Assembly: GCF_001693515.2 (NCBI RefSeq)
Contig: NZ_CP042968.1
Location: 1,488,001 to 1,552,000, forward strand
Source: Bradyrhizobium paxllaeri
Lineage (GTDB): Bacteria > Pseudomonadota > Alphaproteobacteria > Rhizobiales > Xanthobacteraceae
Reading direction: 5' to 3'
DNA length: 64,000 nucleotides
The position numbers and the translations under genes were made by a program. Position 1 is the first letter of the stretch, and every line of letters begins with the position of its first letter. Shown here piece by piece: positions 16,482 to 25,467 of the stretch. Under the pieces are notes generated by a model. That model did no database searches, had not been told where the DNA came from, and saw only the letters and a list, made by a program, of their open reading frames with translations.

Positions 16482-17866
16482 TTACGCGCGTTTTCCCATC
16501 GGCACCACGTTTCCATCACTCCGCGGCACCAGGGACACGACTGCCGCCCTTGCGAGGTCTTCCAAAGCGGTCGCAATGTATTTCGCGTAGTGCCGCTCGA
16601 TCATTTTGACTGAGGTGTTGTGCAATTTGGCGACCTGTTGGATAGGCAAGCCCTTTCGGAGGCCGCGTACGATGCTCGAGTGCCGCAAAGCATAGGGGAT
16701 CACCTCCGGCATACCCGCGCGCTCGCGAATGGCCTTCCAAGGACGTGCAAGTTCGCCTCTTTTCCACGGCCGCGTTCAGACTTCTTCCACGCGATACCTC
16801 CCGACTGCTGTTCATGGATCCATCGCTCGAAAAGAGGTGCATCGCTTGGCCGCCCGATGATTGCGGGCGAAAGCACCTCAATCACATCGTCGCCCACCGG
16901 GACCGGGCCTGAGCCGCTATTGCCGCCGCGCCCCTTGTAGGAGCCCGGTACCATTAGACGCCGTGCTGAAACCTGTACGTCGCCAACGCGCATTCGCCTG
17001 ACCTGGGCATACCGCGCGCCGGTCGCGGCGAGACATACGACGATCCGATATAGATCGCCATCAAATCCTTGCTCGTGATCGACTTCACGCGCAGCTTGAA
17101 GGATGGCGCCAACCACGTCATCCGTGAGAATCTGGTTATCCCGAGCAACCGACACAGCATCATCATCATCGATCCGCTCGGCTTTGAAGCCGGCCTTCAC
17201 AATGGCGAGGAACGTCGGGTTTAGCTTCTTTCGATCTGCGGAAAGTCGCGGCCACGCGGCATTTAGTGCCGCCTTGAGGTCATTCACGAACCGCTGCTTG
17301 GTCGTGACCTTTAGGTCCTCCGGCAAACCCTCCCGCCACGTTATCAAGTCATCTCCTTTCAAGGCATGCAGATACACCGATGCAAGAGGAGCAGCTTCCG
17401 CAGCTTCCTGATTGCCACGCTTGTCTTGACCAAGAACGTAGCGCCGCAGCTTGGTACTGGCATCGGATCGGACGTCGCGGCCTGTTCGGCGCTTTTCTCG
17501 AGCGTCGCGTTCCCTGACGTACGATTCAACGGCCGATCGTACGGTAGGAGCCGGGCCCGCCGCCTGCGATGCGGCTTCTGTTCTGGCTCGAGCTACGGCC
17601 TCCCGCGCCGTTCTCACGGCCTGTTCGAAGGTCAGAATCCCGGCGGCGGGCTTATCATTGATGTCGTTGGCGACGCCGACTGGCACCTGCTTGTAGTTGC
17701 CGCCTTTGTGGTGATTACGCCAGCGGACAAACCAAACGCCGCTCTGTTTTCCTTTGCGATAGCCCAGATGCGCTTCCGCATCGAGGCGACGCCAATGCAC
17801 GCCAAGCTCGAGCCTGGAGCGCGCATTAGCCGTCGTGACCTGAGCCTCGGTGAGTGACTTCGACAT
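16482..17866 (-). pseudogene. Tyrosine recombinase split by a one-base slip
   Basis: The intact first frame (17866 down to 16700) carries a SAM-like core-binding domain and the first catalytic Arg (ATGARYAQVRRMRV). It then stops early. The remaining catalytic box LRHSSIVRGL and the nucleophile segment ERHYAKY lie in a neighbouring frame ending at 16482. Inserting one base in the four-base homopolymer at 16760-16763 restores GRGKRGELARPWKAIRERAG and a protein of about 461 residues. Either a real disabling mutation or a sequencing slip is possible. The N-terminal AP2-like segment (KGKQSGVWFVRWRNHHKG) is typical of island integrases. Confidence 0.8.
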
Positions 17867-18218
17867 TCGGGGAGTGCCTTAATAACGTTTCCCGCACTTG
17901 TACGTCGAATATCCGTCGAATAAAAGACGGTGCACGTCGGCGGACAATAGCGGATTATGGATATTGAATTTATTGAAATAATTGGACAGCAGCGGACAAT
18001 GGCGGACAGAGGCGGAGCCATTATTTGGCTCTCTCAAGGCCGAAACATGGGTCTTCGATTCCCTAGGGGACTGCTCTGCCGCCTCTGCGCTTTTTTACGC
18101 GAACCCACTCAATTCTGCGATTGGATGCTCTGAAGCCCGACAAGAGCGGTTGTCGGCTTTATTTCGCGGCGGCCCCTGCCAGGATGGCGATCGGTCATCC
18201 GAAATTTCGAAAGCTTCG
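17867..18218. repeat. Region between the recombinases with CGGACA repeats and an AT-rich patch
   Basis: No gene is seen. CGGACAATAG at 17941, GGACAG at 17984, CGGACAAT at 17993 and CGGACAGA at 18003 form a cluster of near-identical direct repeats on one strand, plus paired GTCGAATA copies near 17905 and 17915. Between them lies an AT-rich run (about 17954-17982), striking against the GC-rich surroundings. Such clusters next to integrase genes are often arm-type integrase or Xis sites; that is inference. Confidence 0.45.
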
Positions 18219-18578
18219 ATGATAGATCGAACGCAACCTGAAATTACACCTAACACTCCGCTTCGCCTTGCTGATGCCGTGAAAATCGCATTTCCTATGG
18301 GCGGGATGACGGTCGCCGGTTTGCGCCGTGAGCGCGATCGTAGCCGATTGATTATTGAAAAAATTGCCGGCAAGGAATTCACGACGCTGGCGCACATTGA
18401 ACGGATGCGAGAGTTATGCCGCGACGAAGCAAGGGAGCCAGGCTCCAGCTTAAGGCCGCCCGCCGTGGCAAAGGTGGAAAGATCACACACCAAGCAACCT
18501 GGATCATCCGAGACAATGGTCGGGACGTCAGCACAGGCTGCACTGCAGATGAGATTGCGGCCGCGGAGAAGAAGTTAG
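18219..18578 (+). CDS. Excisionase-like HTH protein
   Basis: 119 residues. The core RLADAVKIAFPMGGMTVAGL, then RERDRSRLIIEKIAGKEFTTLAHIERM, matches a small family found before integrase genes in rhizobial islands: a winged-helix or MerR/Xis-like fold that bends DNA to direct excision. ATG 18219 is chosen because family similarity starts just after it; the frame stays open upstream without resemblance. It overlaps the next recombinase by 163 bp in another frame, and the residues past about 65 look unstructured, so the real domain may be shorter. Confidence 0.6.
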   Translation: MIDRTQPEITPNTPLRLADAVKIAFPMGGMTVAGLRRERDRSRLIIEKIAGKEFTTLAHIERMRELCRDEAREPGSSLRPPAVAKVERSHTKQPGSSETMVGTSAQAALQMRLRPRRRS

Positions 18579-19666
18579 AGGAATACATCGCCTCCAAGTA
18601 CACGCCGAAACGGCGAGTGCGGCATATTGACGATATCCCGATCGCGGACGTTCTCTCGATCTACTTGGATGCGCAGTTAGAAAAGCTTCGTGATCGCTTC
18701 AAAGTTGACAGCGAAAGTGAAGACACCGTTGCCGCCATACGAAAATTCAAGAAGCGCATCGAGCGATTGAATGCGTGGTGGGGCGCAAAAATGCTCGGTG
18801 AGGTGAGCGGTGAGGCGTGTCGCGCTTACAGAAGGAAACGGCGTAACCGAGGCGGCGCTAGGCGAGATTTGGAGGATCTACGCGCCGCCGTCGGCCATCA
18901 TGCCGCGGAAGGCTATCACCGCGAAATCGTTAAGGTCTCGCTGCCGGAAAAGGGTGAGCCGCGTGACAAATGGTTGACGCGTAGTGATGCAGCCAAACTG
19001 ATCTGGACTTGCTGGCGATATCGCGAGTTGCAAAAAAGGTCGCGCCGGCTGATCGACGACATGAAGGCTCCTACAGCCAAGCGTCCACTCCGGCATCTTG
19101 CTCGCTTCATCTTGCTGGGAATCTATAGTGGAACGCGCGCGGGAGCCATCGCTGCCGCATCGCCCATTCCGGCGCTCGGTCGGTCTTATGTCGACCTCGA
19201 GCGGGGGCGGTACTACCGCCTTCAACAAGGTGCTGCGAAAACTAATAAGCGCCAACCTACGGTTCCGATCCCTCAGCGGTTACTTGCGCATCTGCGGCGT
19301 TGGCATCGGATCGACCCAGAGGCGAAGCATTTCGTCGAGTTCAATGGCAAGCCAGTTAGTTCAGTCAAGACGGCGTTCAAGAGCGCGGTTAGGCTCGCGG
19401 GGCTGGGTCCAGGAATATCACCTCACACGTTGCGACACACAGCAGCGACCTGGCTTATGCAGAAGGGAGCAGACCCATGGCAGGCCGCTGGTTACCTTGG
19501 GATGTCGCTGGAGGTGCTACTCAACACCTACGGCCACCATCATCCCGATTATTTGTCGGACGCAGTCGAGAAAATCGCGATGCGTGAGACTGGCCACGAA
19601 CGAAAGGCGCACGTATCTGGTGCGGTTTCTGGTGCGGTGATCCCGCTGCGGCGAAATAACCCCTGA
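18416..19666 (+). CDS. Tyrosine recombinase/integrase, intact
   Basis: 416 residues with the full catalytic set: YSGTRAGAIAA (Arg I), HTLRHTAATWLMQKG (His-x-x-Arg box) and the late LLNTYGHHHPDYL with the nucleophile Tyr. A core-binding domain spans roughly 70-170. It inserts and excises a mobile island by site-specific exchange. Its stop is 18 bp from the 3' end of a tRNA gene, and an excisionase-like gene overlaps its start, together the usual island integration cassette. ATG 18416 is the first start after which family residues appear. Confidence 0.88.
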   Translation: MPRRSKGARLQLKAARRGKGGKITHQATWIIRDNGRDVSTGCTADEIAAAEKKLEEYIASKYTPKRRVRHIDDIPIADVLSIYLDAQLEKLRDRFKVDSESEDTVAAIRKFKKRIERLNAWWGAKMLGEVSGEACRAYRRKRRNRGGARRDLEDLRAAVGHHAAEGYHREIVKVSLPEKGEPRDKWLTRSDAAKLIWTCWRYRELQKRSRRLIDDMKAPTAKRPLRHLARFILLGIYSGTRAGAIAAASPIPALGRSYVDLERGRYYRLQQGAAKTNKRQPTVPIPQRLLAHLRRWHRIDPEAKHFVEFNGKPVSSVKTAFKSAVRLAGLGPGISPHTLRHTAATWLMQKGADPWQAAGYLGMSLEVLLNTYGHHHPDYLSDAVEKIAMRETGHERKAHVSGAVSGAVIPLRRNNP

Positions 19667-19684
19667 TTAAGCAATTGATATCGC

Positions 19685-19760
19685 TGGTGGGCCCGGCAGG
19701 ACTCGAACCTGCAACCAGACCGTTATGAGCGGCCGGCTCTAACCATTGAGCTACAGGCCC
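19685..19760 (-). tRNA. tRNA with CAT anticodon (Ile2 or elongator Met)
   Basis: Folds cleanly on the minus strand: acceptor GGGCCTG/CGGGCCC, D-arm GCTC/GAGC, anticodon stem GGCCG/CGGTC with loop CTCATAA, T-arm GCAGG TTCGAGT CCTGC, and encoded ACCA. It is not initiator tRNA, since it lacks the 1-72 mismatch. A CAT anticodon means elongator Met, or Ile2 after lysidine modification; the acceptor differs from the usual alphaproteobacterial GGCGGGG Met sequence, so Ile2 is favoured. Its 3' end faces the integrase, fitting use as an attachment site. Confidence 0.93.
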
Positions 19761-19930
19761 CGCCGCGGAGCGGCCGCGGGAGGGCGGCCGGCAACGGTGC
19801 CGCCATCGTTTACAGGCATGACAGCGATACGGCAATGGCGGGTTGGGGGCCAAGAACGGGCTTTCATCGGGCTGTGTGCTTGCCTACAACCTCCATTGCA
19901 TCATTCGTCATGGAACGCTTGAGGCCAACG

Positions 19931-20896
19931 ATGAAACTCGCTGGGATCGCCTGTGCCGGCCTGCTCCTGTTTGCCGGCGCCGCCATGGCGCAGGACGGAG
20001 ACAAGGCCATTACCAAGACCAGTATCAGCCTCGGGACCGCGACGCCGGGCGGCGGCTTCCCGGTTTACGGCAATGCCTTTGCGGAAGTCATGAACGCTGC
20101 CGATCCGGCGCTCGCGATCGAGCCGCGCAATACCAAAGGCTCCAACGAGAACATTCCGCTGCTGGAATCCGATCAGCTCGATATCGCGCTGATCGCGGGG
20201 GAGCCCGCTTACGAAGCCTTCATGGGCATCGGGAGGGCCGCGACGAAGCTGAAAATCCTGACCGCGATGTATTCCAGTCCCGGCATGTTCGTGGTGCGGG
20301 CGGACAGCCCCTACAAGACGATCAAGGATCTGGTCGGTCAGCCGGTCGCCTTCGGCGCCAGGGGTTCGGGCCTGCCGATCCTGTCGCGCTATATCCTCGA
20401 CGGCATCGGGCTGAAGCAGGACGAGGATTTCAAGTCGATCTATCTCGATCGCGCCGGCGACGGTCCGGCCATGGTGCAGGACGGCCGCGCCGCCGCGCTG
20501 TGGGGCGCCGGCATCGGCTGGCCGGGCTTTGCCGCGATGGCGCAGGCCCCCGGCGGCGCGCGGTTCATCGCACCCGACGCCGGCGAGATCGCGCGCGTCC
20601 GCGCCAAGCACACCTTCCTCAAGCCATTGACTGTCCCGGCCAACAGCTATCCGAACCAGCCGGCAGCGATCGATTCCATCGGCTCATGGAGTTTTGTGCT
20701 GGCGCGCGAAAGCCTGCCCGATGACGTCGCCTATCGCCTCGCGCGTACCTTGCATGGGCAGGAGGCCGCACTGTGCAAGAAGCTGCCGCAGGCCTGTGAG
20801 ACCACGGCGGCGAACACCGTTGCCGCCGCCCCGAATGTGGCGCTGATTCATCCGGGGGTGATGAAGTATTTTCGGGAGGCGGGGGTAGTGAAATAG
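19931..20896 (+). CDS. TAXI-family periplasmic solute-binding protein
   Basis: 321 residues with a clear signal peptide (MKLAGIACAGLLLFAGAAMA, cleaved before QDG). The mature part is of the TRAP-associated extracytoplasmic (TAXI) type: ISLGTATPGGGFPVYGNAFA, DIALIAGEPAYEAF, VGQPVAFGARGSGLPILSRY. These proteins capture small organic acids or amino acids for a TRAP importer. No TRAP membrane subunit is nearby, so it is an orphan receptor. ATG 19931 follows GAGG at about -9; ATG 19910 is possible but would put residues before the signal peptide. It is the first gene on the core side of the tRNA. Confidence 0.85.
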   Translation: MKLAGIACAGLLLFAGAAMAQDGDKAITKTSISLGTATPGGGFPVYGNAFAEVMNAADPALAIEPRNTKGSNENIPLLESDQLDIALIAGEPAYEAFMGIGRAATKLKILTAMYSSPGMFVVRADSPYKTIKDLVGQPVAFGARGSGLPILSRYILDGIGLKQDEDFKSIYLDRAGDGPAMVQDGRAAALWGAGIGWPGFAAMAQAPGGARFIAPDAGEIARVRAKHTFLKPLTVPANSYPNQPAAIDSIGSWSFVLARESLPDDVAYRLARTLHGQEAALCKKLPQACETTAANTVAAAPNVALIHPGVMKYFREAGVVK

Positions 20897-20939
20897 CGAA
20901 TGGCGAGTGGCGAATCGCTTCCGCTACTCGCCATTCGCT
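20895..20939. terminator. Bidirectional hairpin between convergent genes
   Basis: AGCGAATGGCGAGT at 20895-20908 pairs perfectly with ACTCGCCATTCGCT at 20926-20939 around a 17-base loop. It overlaps the stop codon of the TAXI gene and ends 4 bp from the stop of the convergent ABC receptor, so it can serve both. Confidence 0.7.
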
Positions 20940-20943
20940 TACC

Positions 20944-22155
20944 TCATTTCCTCGCCATCGCACACGCCGGGTCCGGCGGGCCGAACGCTTCGTCGCCCGG
21001 GATCTTGGCGAGGATCTGATAATAGTCCCACGGATATTTCGATTCCTCGGGCTTCTTGACCTGCACCAGCCAGAGGTCGTGCACCATCAGATTGTCCTCG
21101 CGCAGTCTGCCGTTGCGGGAGAAGAAATCCTCGATCGGCTTTTCGCGCATCTTCGCCGCCACTTTCAGCGGTTCGTCGGTGCCGGTTTCCTTGATGGCAT
21201 TGAGATAGCTCATGACCGAGGAATAGACGCCGGCCTGCCACATCGTCGGCATCCGGTTCATCTTGGCGAAATAGCGCTTTGACCATTCGCGGGTCTTGTC
21301 GTCCATGTCCCAGTAGAACGACGTAGTCAGCAACAGGCCTTGGGCTGCCGGTAACCCAAGCGAATGGATGTCGGTGATCAGCGCGAGCAAGGCCGCCATC
21401 TGCTGACCGCCCTTCAGCACGCCGAACTCCGCGGCGGTCTTGATCTCGTTCATGTTGTTCGGCGGACCGGCCGCGATGCCGATGATCTTGGCCTTGGACG
21501 CCTGCGCCTGCAGCACGAAGGAAGACAGGTCAGGCGTGGCGAGCGGCGGGCGCACCGATCCCAGTACCTTGCCGCCATTGGCGGTGACGACGCTCGAAGC
21601 GTCGCGTTCCAGCGAGTGGCCAAAGGCGTAGTCGTCCGTGATGAAGAACCAGCTATCGCCGCCGCGCTTGACCACCGCCTGCGCGGTGCCGACCGCGAGC
21701 GAACGGGTGTCGATCACCCACTGCATCGCGTAGGGCGAACAGGATTTGCCGTGGAAATCCGCGGTCAGGGTCGAATGCGTGATGAACAGCTTCTTCTTCT
21801 CATTGGCGATGCCTTGCACCGCAAGCCCCACCGCCGATACCGGCACGTCGGCGATCAGGTCGACCTGATCGACATCGTACCAGCGCCGGGCGATGCCGCC
21901 GCCGATGTCTGGCTTGAGCTGGTGGTCGCCGACGATGATGCTGATCGGCTTGCCCAGCACCTTGCCGCCGAAATCGTCGATCGCCATCTGCGCGGCGGTG
22001 ACTGAACCCTGGCCGGTCGGCGTCGCCGCGGGGCCGTTCATGTCAGTGAGGACGCCGATCTTGACCACATCGTCGGAAATTTGCGCGAGCGCGGCGGTCG
22101 ATGCCAGCATCGCGGCCGCAAGCACGGTAAGCCTGGATAGGTTCCTGGCGAACAT
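20944..22155 (-). CDS. Branched-chain-amino-acid-type ABC substrate-binding protein
   Basis: 403 residues of the LivJ/Peripla_BP_6 class. The signal peptide begins MFARNLSRLTVLAAAMLAST and is cleaved after ALA. The mature start DDVVKIGVLTDMNGPAATPTGQG is the family hallmark; VDLIADVPVSAVGLAVQGIA and WFFITDDYAFGHSLERDASS follow. Ligands in this class include branched-chain amino acids, aromatic acids and amides. No permease or ATPase genes are adjacent. ATG 22155 (with GGGAG upstream) is chosen over an upstream ATG that lacks signal character. It is divergent from the MoeA-like gene. Confidence 0.86.
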   Translation of the reverse strand: MFARNLSRLTVLAAAMLASTAALAQISDDVVKIGVLTDMNGPAATPTGQGSVTAAQMAIDDFGGKVLGKPISIIVGDHQLKPDIGGGIARRWYDVDQVDLIADVPVSAVGLAVQGIANEKKKLFITHSTLTADFHGKSCSPYAMQWVIDTRSLAVGTAQAVVKRGGDSWFFITDDYAFGHSLERDASSVVTANGGKVLGSVRPPLATPDLSSFVLQAQASKAKIIGIAAGPPNNMNEIKTAAEFGVLKGGQQMAALLALITDIHSLGLPAAQGLLLTTSFYWDMDDKTREWSKRYFAKMNRMPTMWQAGVYSSVMSYLNAIKETGTDEPLKVAAKMREKPIEDFFSRNGRLREDNLMVHDLWLVQVKKPEESKYPWDYYQILAKIPGDEAFGPPDPACAMARK

Positions 22156-22334
22156 CCCTGTTTTCTCCCTGGAATCGGCGCGTTGGCCGTTTGTGTCTTC
22201 AGGCGGTTGCCCCGCCAATTGGTCTCATTTGCAACTATTTTGCGCCGGCGTCAACGTGGCTAAATGGAGCGGCTCGTCAGCGAGCGGTATCCGGTTCTGT
22301 TTATTTCCGGCCCGATTCAGGGCATAGGCGAACC

Positions 22335-23447
22335 ATGACCTCGCGCCAGCGCCTGCCGACCACGCTTACGCCGCTCGATAGAGCGCTCGACGCCCTGCTG
22401 CAGGGCGTGGAGCCTGTCGCGCCGGCAGAACTTACGCTTGCCGAGGCGCTGTGTTGCATCGCCGCCGAGATGCCGCCGCTTCGGGCACATCCGCCGCGCG
22501 ACGTCGCGGCGGTGGACGGTTATGCATTCGGCGCGCGCGATCTCGTTGGTGCGTCCTCCTATTCGCCGTTACCGTTGTCGGCGCCGCCGATCTGGGTCGA
22601 GGCCGGCGATGCGATTCCCGATGGTTGCGACTGCGTGCTCGATTCCGATTCCGTCGATGTATCAGGTCCGCTGCCACAGGTGCAGGCGGAGGCGATCCCG
22701 GGGCAGGGCGTGCGCCGGGCCGGCGGCGATATCGCCGCGGGCAGTTTTGTCGTGGAGGCCGGGCGGCGCGTGCTGCCGCGTCATCTTCTGATCGCGCGCG
22801 CTGCCGGATTGGAGCGCTTGGACGTTCGCCGTCCGCGGCTCCGCATCGTCAATGTTCGCGGTGGCAGCGCGACGGCAGAGCTGATCGCCGAGAGCGCGCG
22901 GACCGCGGGTGCCGACGTCGTGTCGTCGACCGCCGTAGGCCGCGATGCCGGTTCGATTGCAGCGGCACTGGATGACGGCGCAAGCGATCTGCTCCTGATC
23001 GTCGGTGGCTCCGGCGTCGGGCGCACCGACGCGGCCGTGACCGCATTGGCTGCGCGTGGCGAAGTTCTTGCCCACGGCATTGCGCTGCAGCCCGGCCGCA
23101 CCTCGGCCGTCGGGCGCATCGGCAAGATGCCCGTCATCGCGCTGCCGGGCGCGCCGGATCAGGCCCTTGCGGCATGGTGGACGCTGGCGCTTCCTGTGCT
23201 CGATCGCCTCTCGGGGCGTCGCTCGCGCAAGACGGTCAATTTGCCGCTGGCGCGCAAGATTGCATCCAGCGTCGGCATCGCCGAGATCGTGTTGCTGGAG
23301 CGGCAGCAGGATAGATGGAGCACGCTTGCCGTGGGCGAATTGTCGCTGGATGCGATCGCCCGTGCTGAAGCCTGGCTCGTGGTATCAGGCGGCTCGGAAG
23401 GATTTGCGGCCGGTGCGCCGGTCGATGCCTATATGTTGCGGGAATGA
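22335..23447 (+). CDS. Degenerate MoeA-like protein
   Basis: 370 residues with the MoeA layout: PPRDVAAVDGYAFGARDL corresponds to the MoeA domain-I DGYA motif, and LLLIVGGSGVGRTDAAVTAL to the MoCF TGGVSVG motif. The key Asp-Tyr-Asp loop is altered and LPGNP is replaced by LPGAPDQA. MoeA inserts molybdate into adenylated molybdopterin. The altered motifs suggest reduced or changed activity, perhaps a partner of the fusion encoded 14-50 bp downstream. ATG 22335 is the first start with family similarity. Confidence 0.72.
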   Translation: MTSRQRLPTTLTPLDRALDALLQGVEPVAPAELTLAEALCCIAAEMPPLRAHPPRDVAAVDGYAFGARDLVGASSYSPLPLSAPPIWVEAGDAIPDGCDCVLDSDSVDVSGPLPQVQAEAIPGQGVRRAGGDIAAGSFVVEAGRRVLPRHLLIARAAGLERLDVRRPRLRIVNVRGGSATAELIAESARTAGADVVSSTAVGRDAGSIAAALDDGASDLLLIVGGSGVGRTDAAVTALAARGEVLAHGIALQPGRTSAVGRIGKMPVIALPGAPDQALAAWWTLALPVLDRLSGRRSRKTVNLPLARKIASSVGIAEIVLLERQQDRWSTLAVGELSLDAIARAEAWLVVSGGSEGFAAGAPVDAYMLRE

Positions 23448-23460
23448 TATGGGTTCGGGA

Positions 23461-25410
23461 ATGACCAACACGCCCTCGCCGAGAGATCGCGACAGTAACG
23501 AGCAGGATCAGTTCCTGACGATCCTGTCGCGCGAGGATGCGCTGGCGCGGTTCGAAGCCGCGTTGTTCCCGCTGATGGTACCGGGAGAGAAGCGCCTGCT
23601 TGCTGACGCGCTCGGCTGCGCGCTCGCCGAAGACGTCACCGCGCCGATCGACGTGCCGCCGTTCGATCGCTCCAACGTCGATGGTTTTGCGGTGCGTTCC
23701 GCCGATCTCGCGACCGCCGGTGAGGCTTCACCGGTGCGCGTGATGCTGAACGACGAGATGATCGCCTGCGGCACTGCGCCGACGCGGCCGGTATTGTCGG
23801 GAACGGCCACGCCGATCGCGACCGGCGGTCCGGTGCCGCGCGGAGCGGACGCCGTCGTCATGGTCGAGCATACGCAGCCGGCGGGACATCGCGCGATCGA
23901 AATCCGCCGCGCCGCTTCGCCCGGACAATTCGTGTCCTATGCCGGCTCCGACATCGCCCGCGGCGAAGCGCTGCTGCGCGCCGGCACCGTCATCGGCTCG
24001 CGCGAGATCGGCATGCTGGCGGCCTGCGGAATCGCGGAAGTGACCGTCGCGCGGGCTCCCCGCGTCGCCATCATTTCGACCGGCGACGAGCTGGTGCAGC
24101 CCGGCCAGTCGCTGCGGCCGGCTGCGATCTATGACACCAATGGTGCGATCGTGACGGCCGCGATTTCGGAAAACGGCGGTGAGGCTCGTTTTCTCGGCGC
24201 GATCCCGGACGACGAAGCGCAGCTCGAATCCGTGATGCGTGAGGCACTCGCGAGCAGCGACATGCTCGTGCTGTCGGGCGGCACTTCGAAAGGCGCGGGC
24301 GACGTGTCGCACCGCATCATCGGCCGGCTCGGCAAGCCCGGCATCATCGCTCATGGCGTGGCGCTGAAGCCCGGCAAGCCGCTGTGCCTCGCAGTGTGCG
24401 ACGGCAAGCCGGTGATCATCCTGCCGGGATTTCCGACCTCGGCGATGTTCACCTTCCACGACATGATCGTGCCGGTGCTGCGACGGATGGCGGGCCTGCC
24501 GCCGCGTTCAGACGCCAAGGTCAATGCGCGCGTGCCGGTGCGGATCGCGTCAGAACTCGGCCGCACCGAATTCGTCATGGTGTCGCTGGTCGAAGGGGCG
24601 GATGGGCTGATTGCGTATCCTACGGGCAAGGGCTCCGGTGCTATCACCTCGTTTGCGCAAGCCGACGGGTTTCTGCGCATCGATGCGCTCGCCGACCAGA
24701 TGCCGGCGGGCTGCGAGGCCGAGGTCACGCTGTTCACGCCGCATGTGCGGGTGCCCGATCTTGTCATCGTCGGCAGCCATTGCACCGGGCTCGATCTCGT
24801 CACCGCGCCGCTGGCGCATGCCGGGCTCGTCGTGCGCTCGATCGCCGTCGGCAGCCTCGGCGGGCTCGCGGCGGCGAAACGCGGCGAGTGCGATTTTGCG
24901 CCGATCCATTTGTTCGACGAGAAGACTGAAACCTACAACACGCCCTATCTTGCCGAGGGTCTCGAACTGGTGCCGGGCTGGCGTCGCATGCAGGGCATCG
25001 TGTTCCGCAAGGGCGACCGGCGCTTCGAGGGCTTGGACGCGGAAGATGCGGTGCGCGCCGCGCTCGCCGATCCCACCTGCATCATGGTCAATCGAAACCA
25101 GGGCGCCGGCACGCGCATCCTGATCGACCGGCTGCTCGGCGGTGCGCGCCCCGACGGCTACTGGAATCAGCCGCGCTCGCATAATGCGGTGGCGGCGGCC
25201 GTTGCGCAGCACCGCGCCGATTGGGGCATGACCATTGCGCCGGTCGCGCATGCATCAAATCTGGGTTTCATTCCCTTTGCCGAAGAGCATTATGACTTCG
25301 CGCTGGTGACGGCGCGCAAGCAGAGGCCGGCGGTGCAGGCGTTTCTCGACGCGCTGGCGTCGGAGGCGGGCCGCGCGGCACTGGAGCAGGCGGGCTTCCG
25401 GCCGGCCTGA
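23461..25410 (+). CDS. MoeA fused to a periplasmic-binding-protein-like domain
   Basis: 649 residues. Residues 1 to about 410 are a complete MoeA (VPPFDRSNVDGFAVRSADL; VRVAIISTGDELVQPGQS-type segment; VLSGGTSKGAGDVSHRI; ILPGFPTSAMFTFHD). Residues about 430-645 are a PBP-like domain (LVIVGSHCTGLDLVTAPLAH; MVNRNQGAGTRILIDRLLGG), the family often fused to MoeA or to ModE-type HTH regulators and thought to bind molybdate or a cofactor intermediate. It makes Moco from molybdopterin and molybdate. ATG 23449 is 2 bp after the previous stop and also possible; 23461 matches family starts better. Confidence 0.85.
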   Translation: MTNTPSPRDRDSNEQDQFLTILSREDALARFEAALFPLMVPGEKRLLADALGCALAEDVTAPIDVPPFDRSNVDGFAVRSADLATAGEASPVRVMLNDEMIACGTAPTRPVLSGTATPIATGGPVPRGADAVVMVEHTQPAGHRAIEIRRAASPGQFVSYAGSDIARGEALLRAGTVIGSREIGMLAACGIAEVTVARAPRVAIISTGDELVQPGQSLRPAAIYDTNGAIVTAAISENGGEARFLGAIPDDEAQLESVMREALASSDMLVLSGGTSKGAGDVSHRIIGRLGKPGIIAHGVALKPGKPLCLAVCDGKPVIILPGFPTSAMFTFHDMIVPVLRRMAGLPPRSDAKVNARVPVRIASELGRTEFVMVSLVEGADGLIAYPTGKGSGAITSFAQADGFLRIDALADQMPAGCEAEVTLFTPHVRVPDLVIVGSHCTGLDLVTAPLAHAGLVVRSIAVGSLGGLAAAKRGECDFAPIHLFDEKTETYNTPYLAEGLELVPGWRRMQGIVFRKGDRRFEGLDAEDAVRAALADPTCIMVNRNQGAGTRILIDRLLGGARPDGYWNQPRSHNAVAAAVAQHRADWGMTIAPVAHASNLGFIPFAEEHYDFALVTARKQRPAVQAFLDALASEAGRAALEQAGFRPA

Positions 25411-25467
25411 CGCGCTCGCGAAGTGTAAGAAGCCGCCAACAGAAGCGGCTCGGGGCAGGGATGGGAA

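Noticed and set aside
18047..18078. GTCTTCGATTCCCTAGGG, resembling a tRNA T-arm
   Set aside because: No matching acceptor or anticodon arm is found around it, and it does not match the adjacent tRNA 3' end, so neither a tRNA fragment nor an att copy can be claimed.
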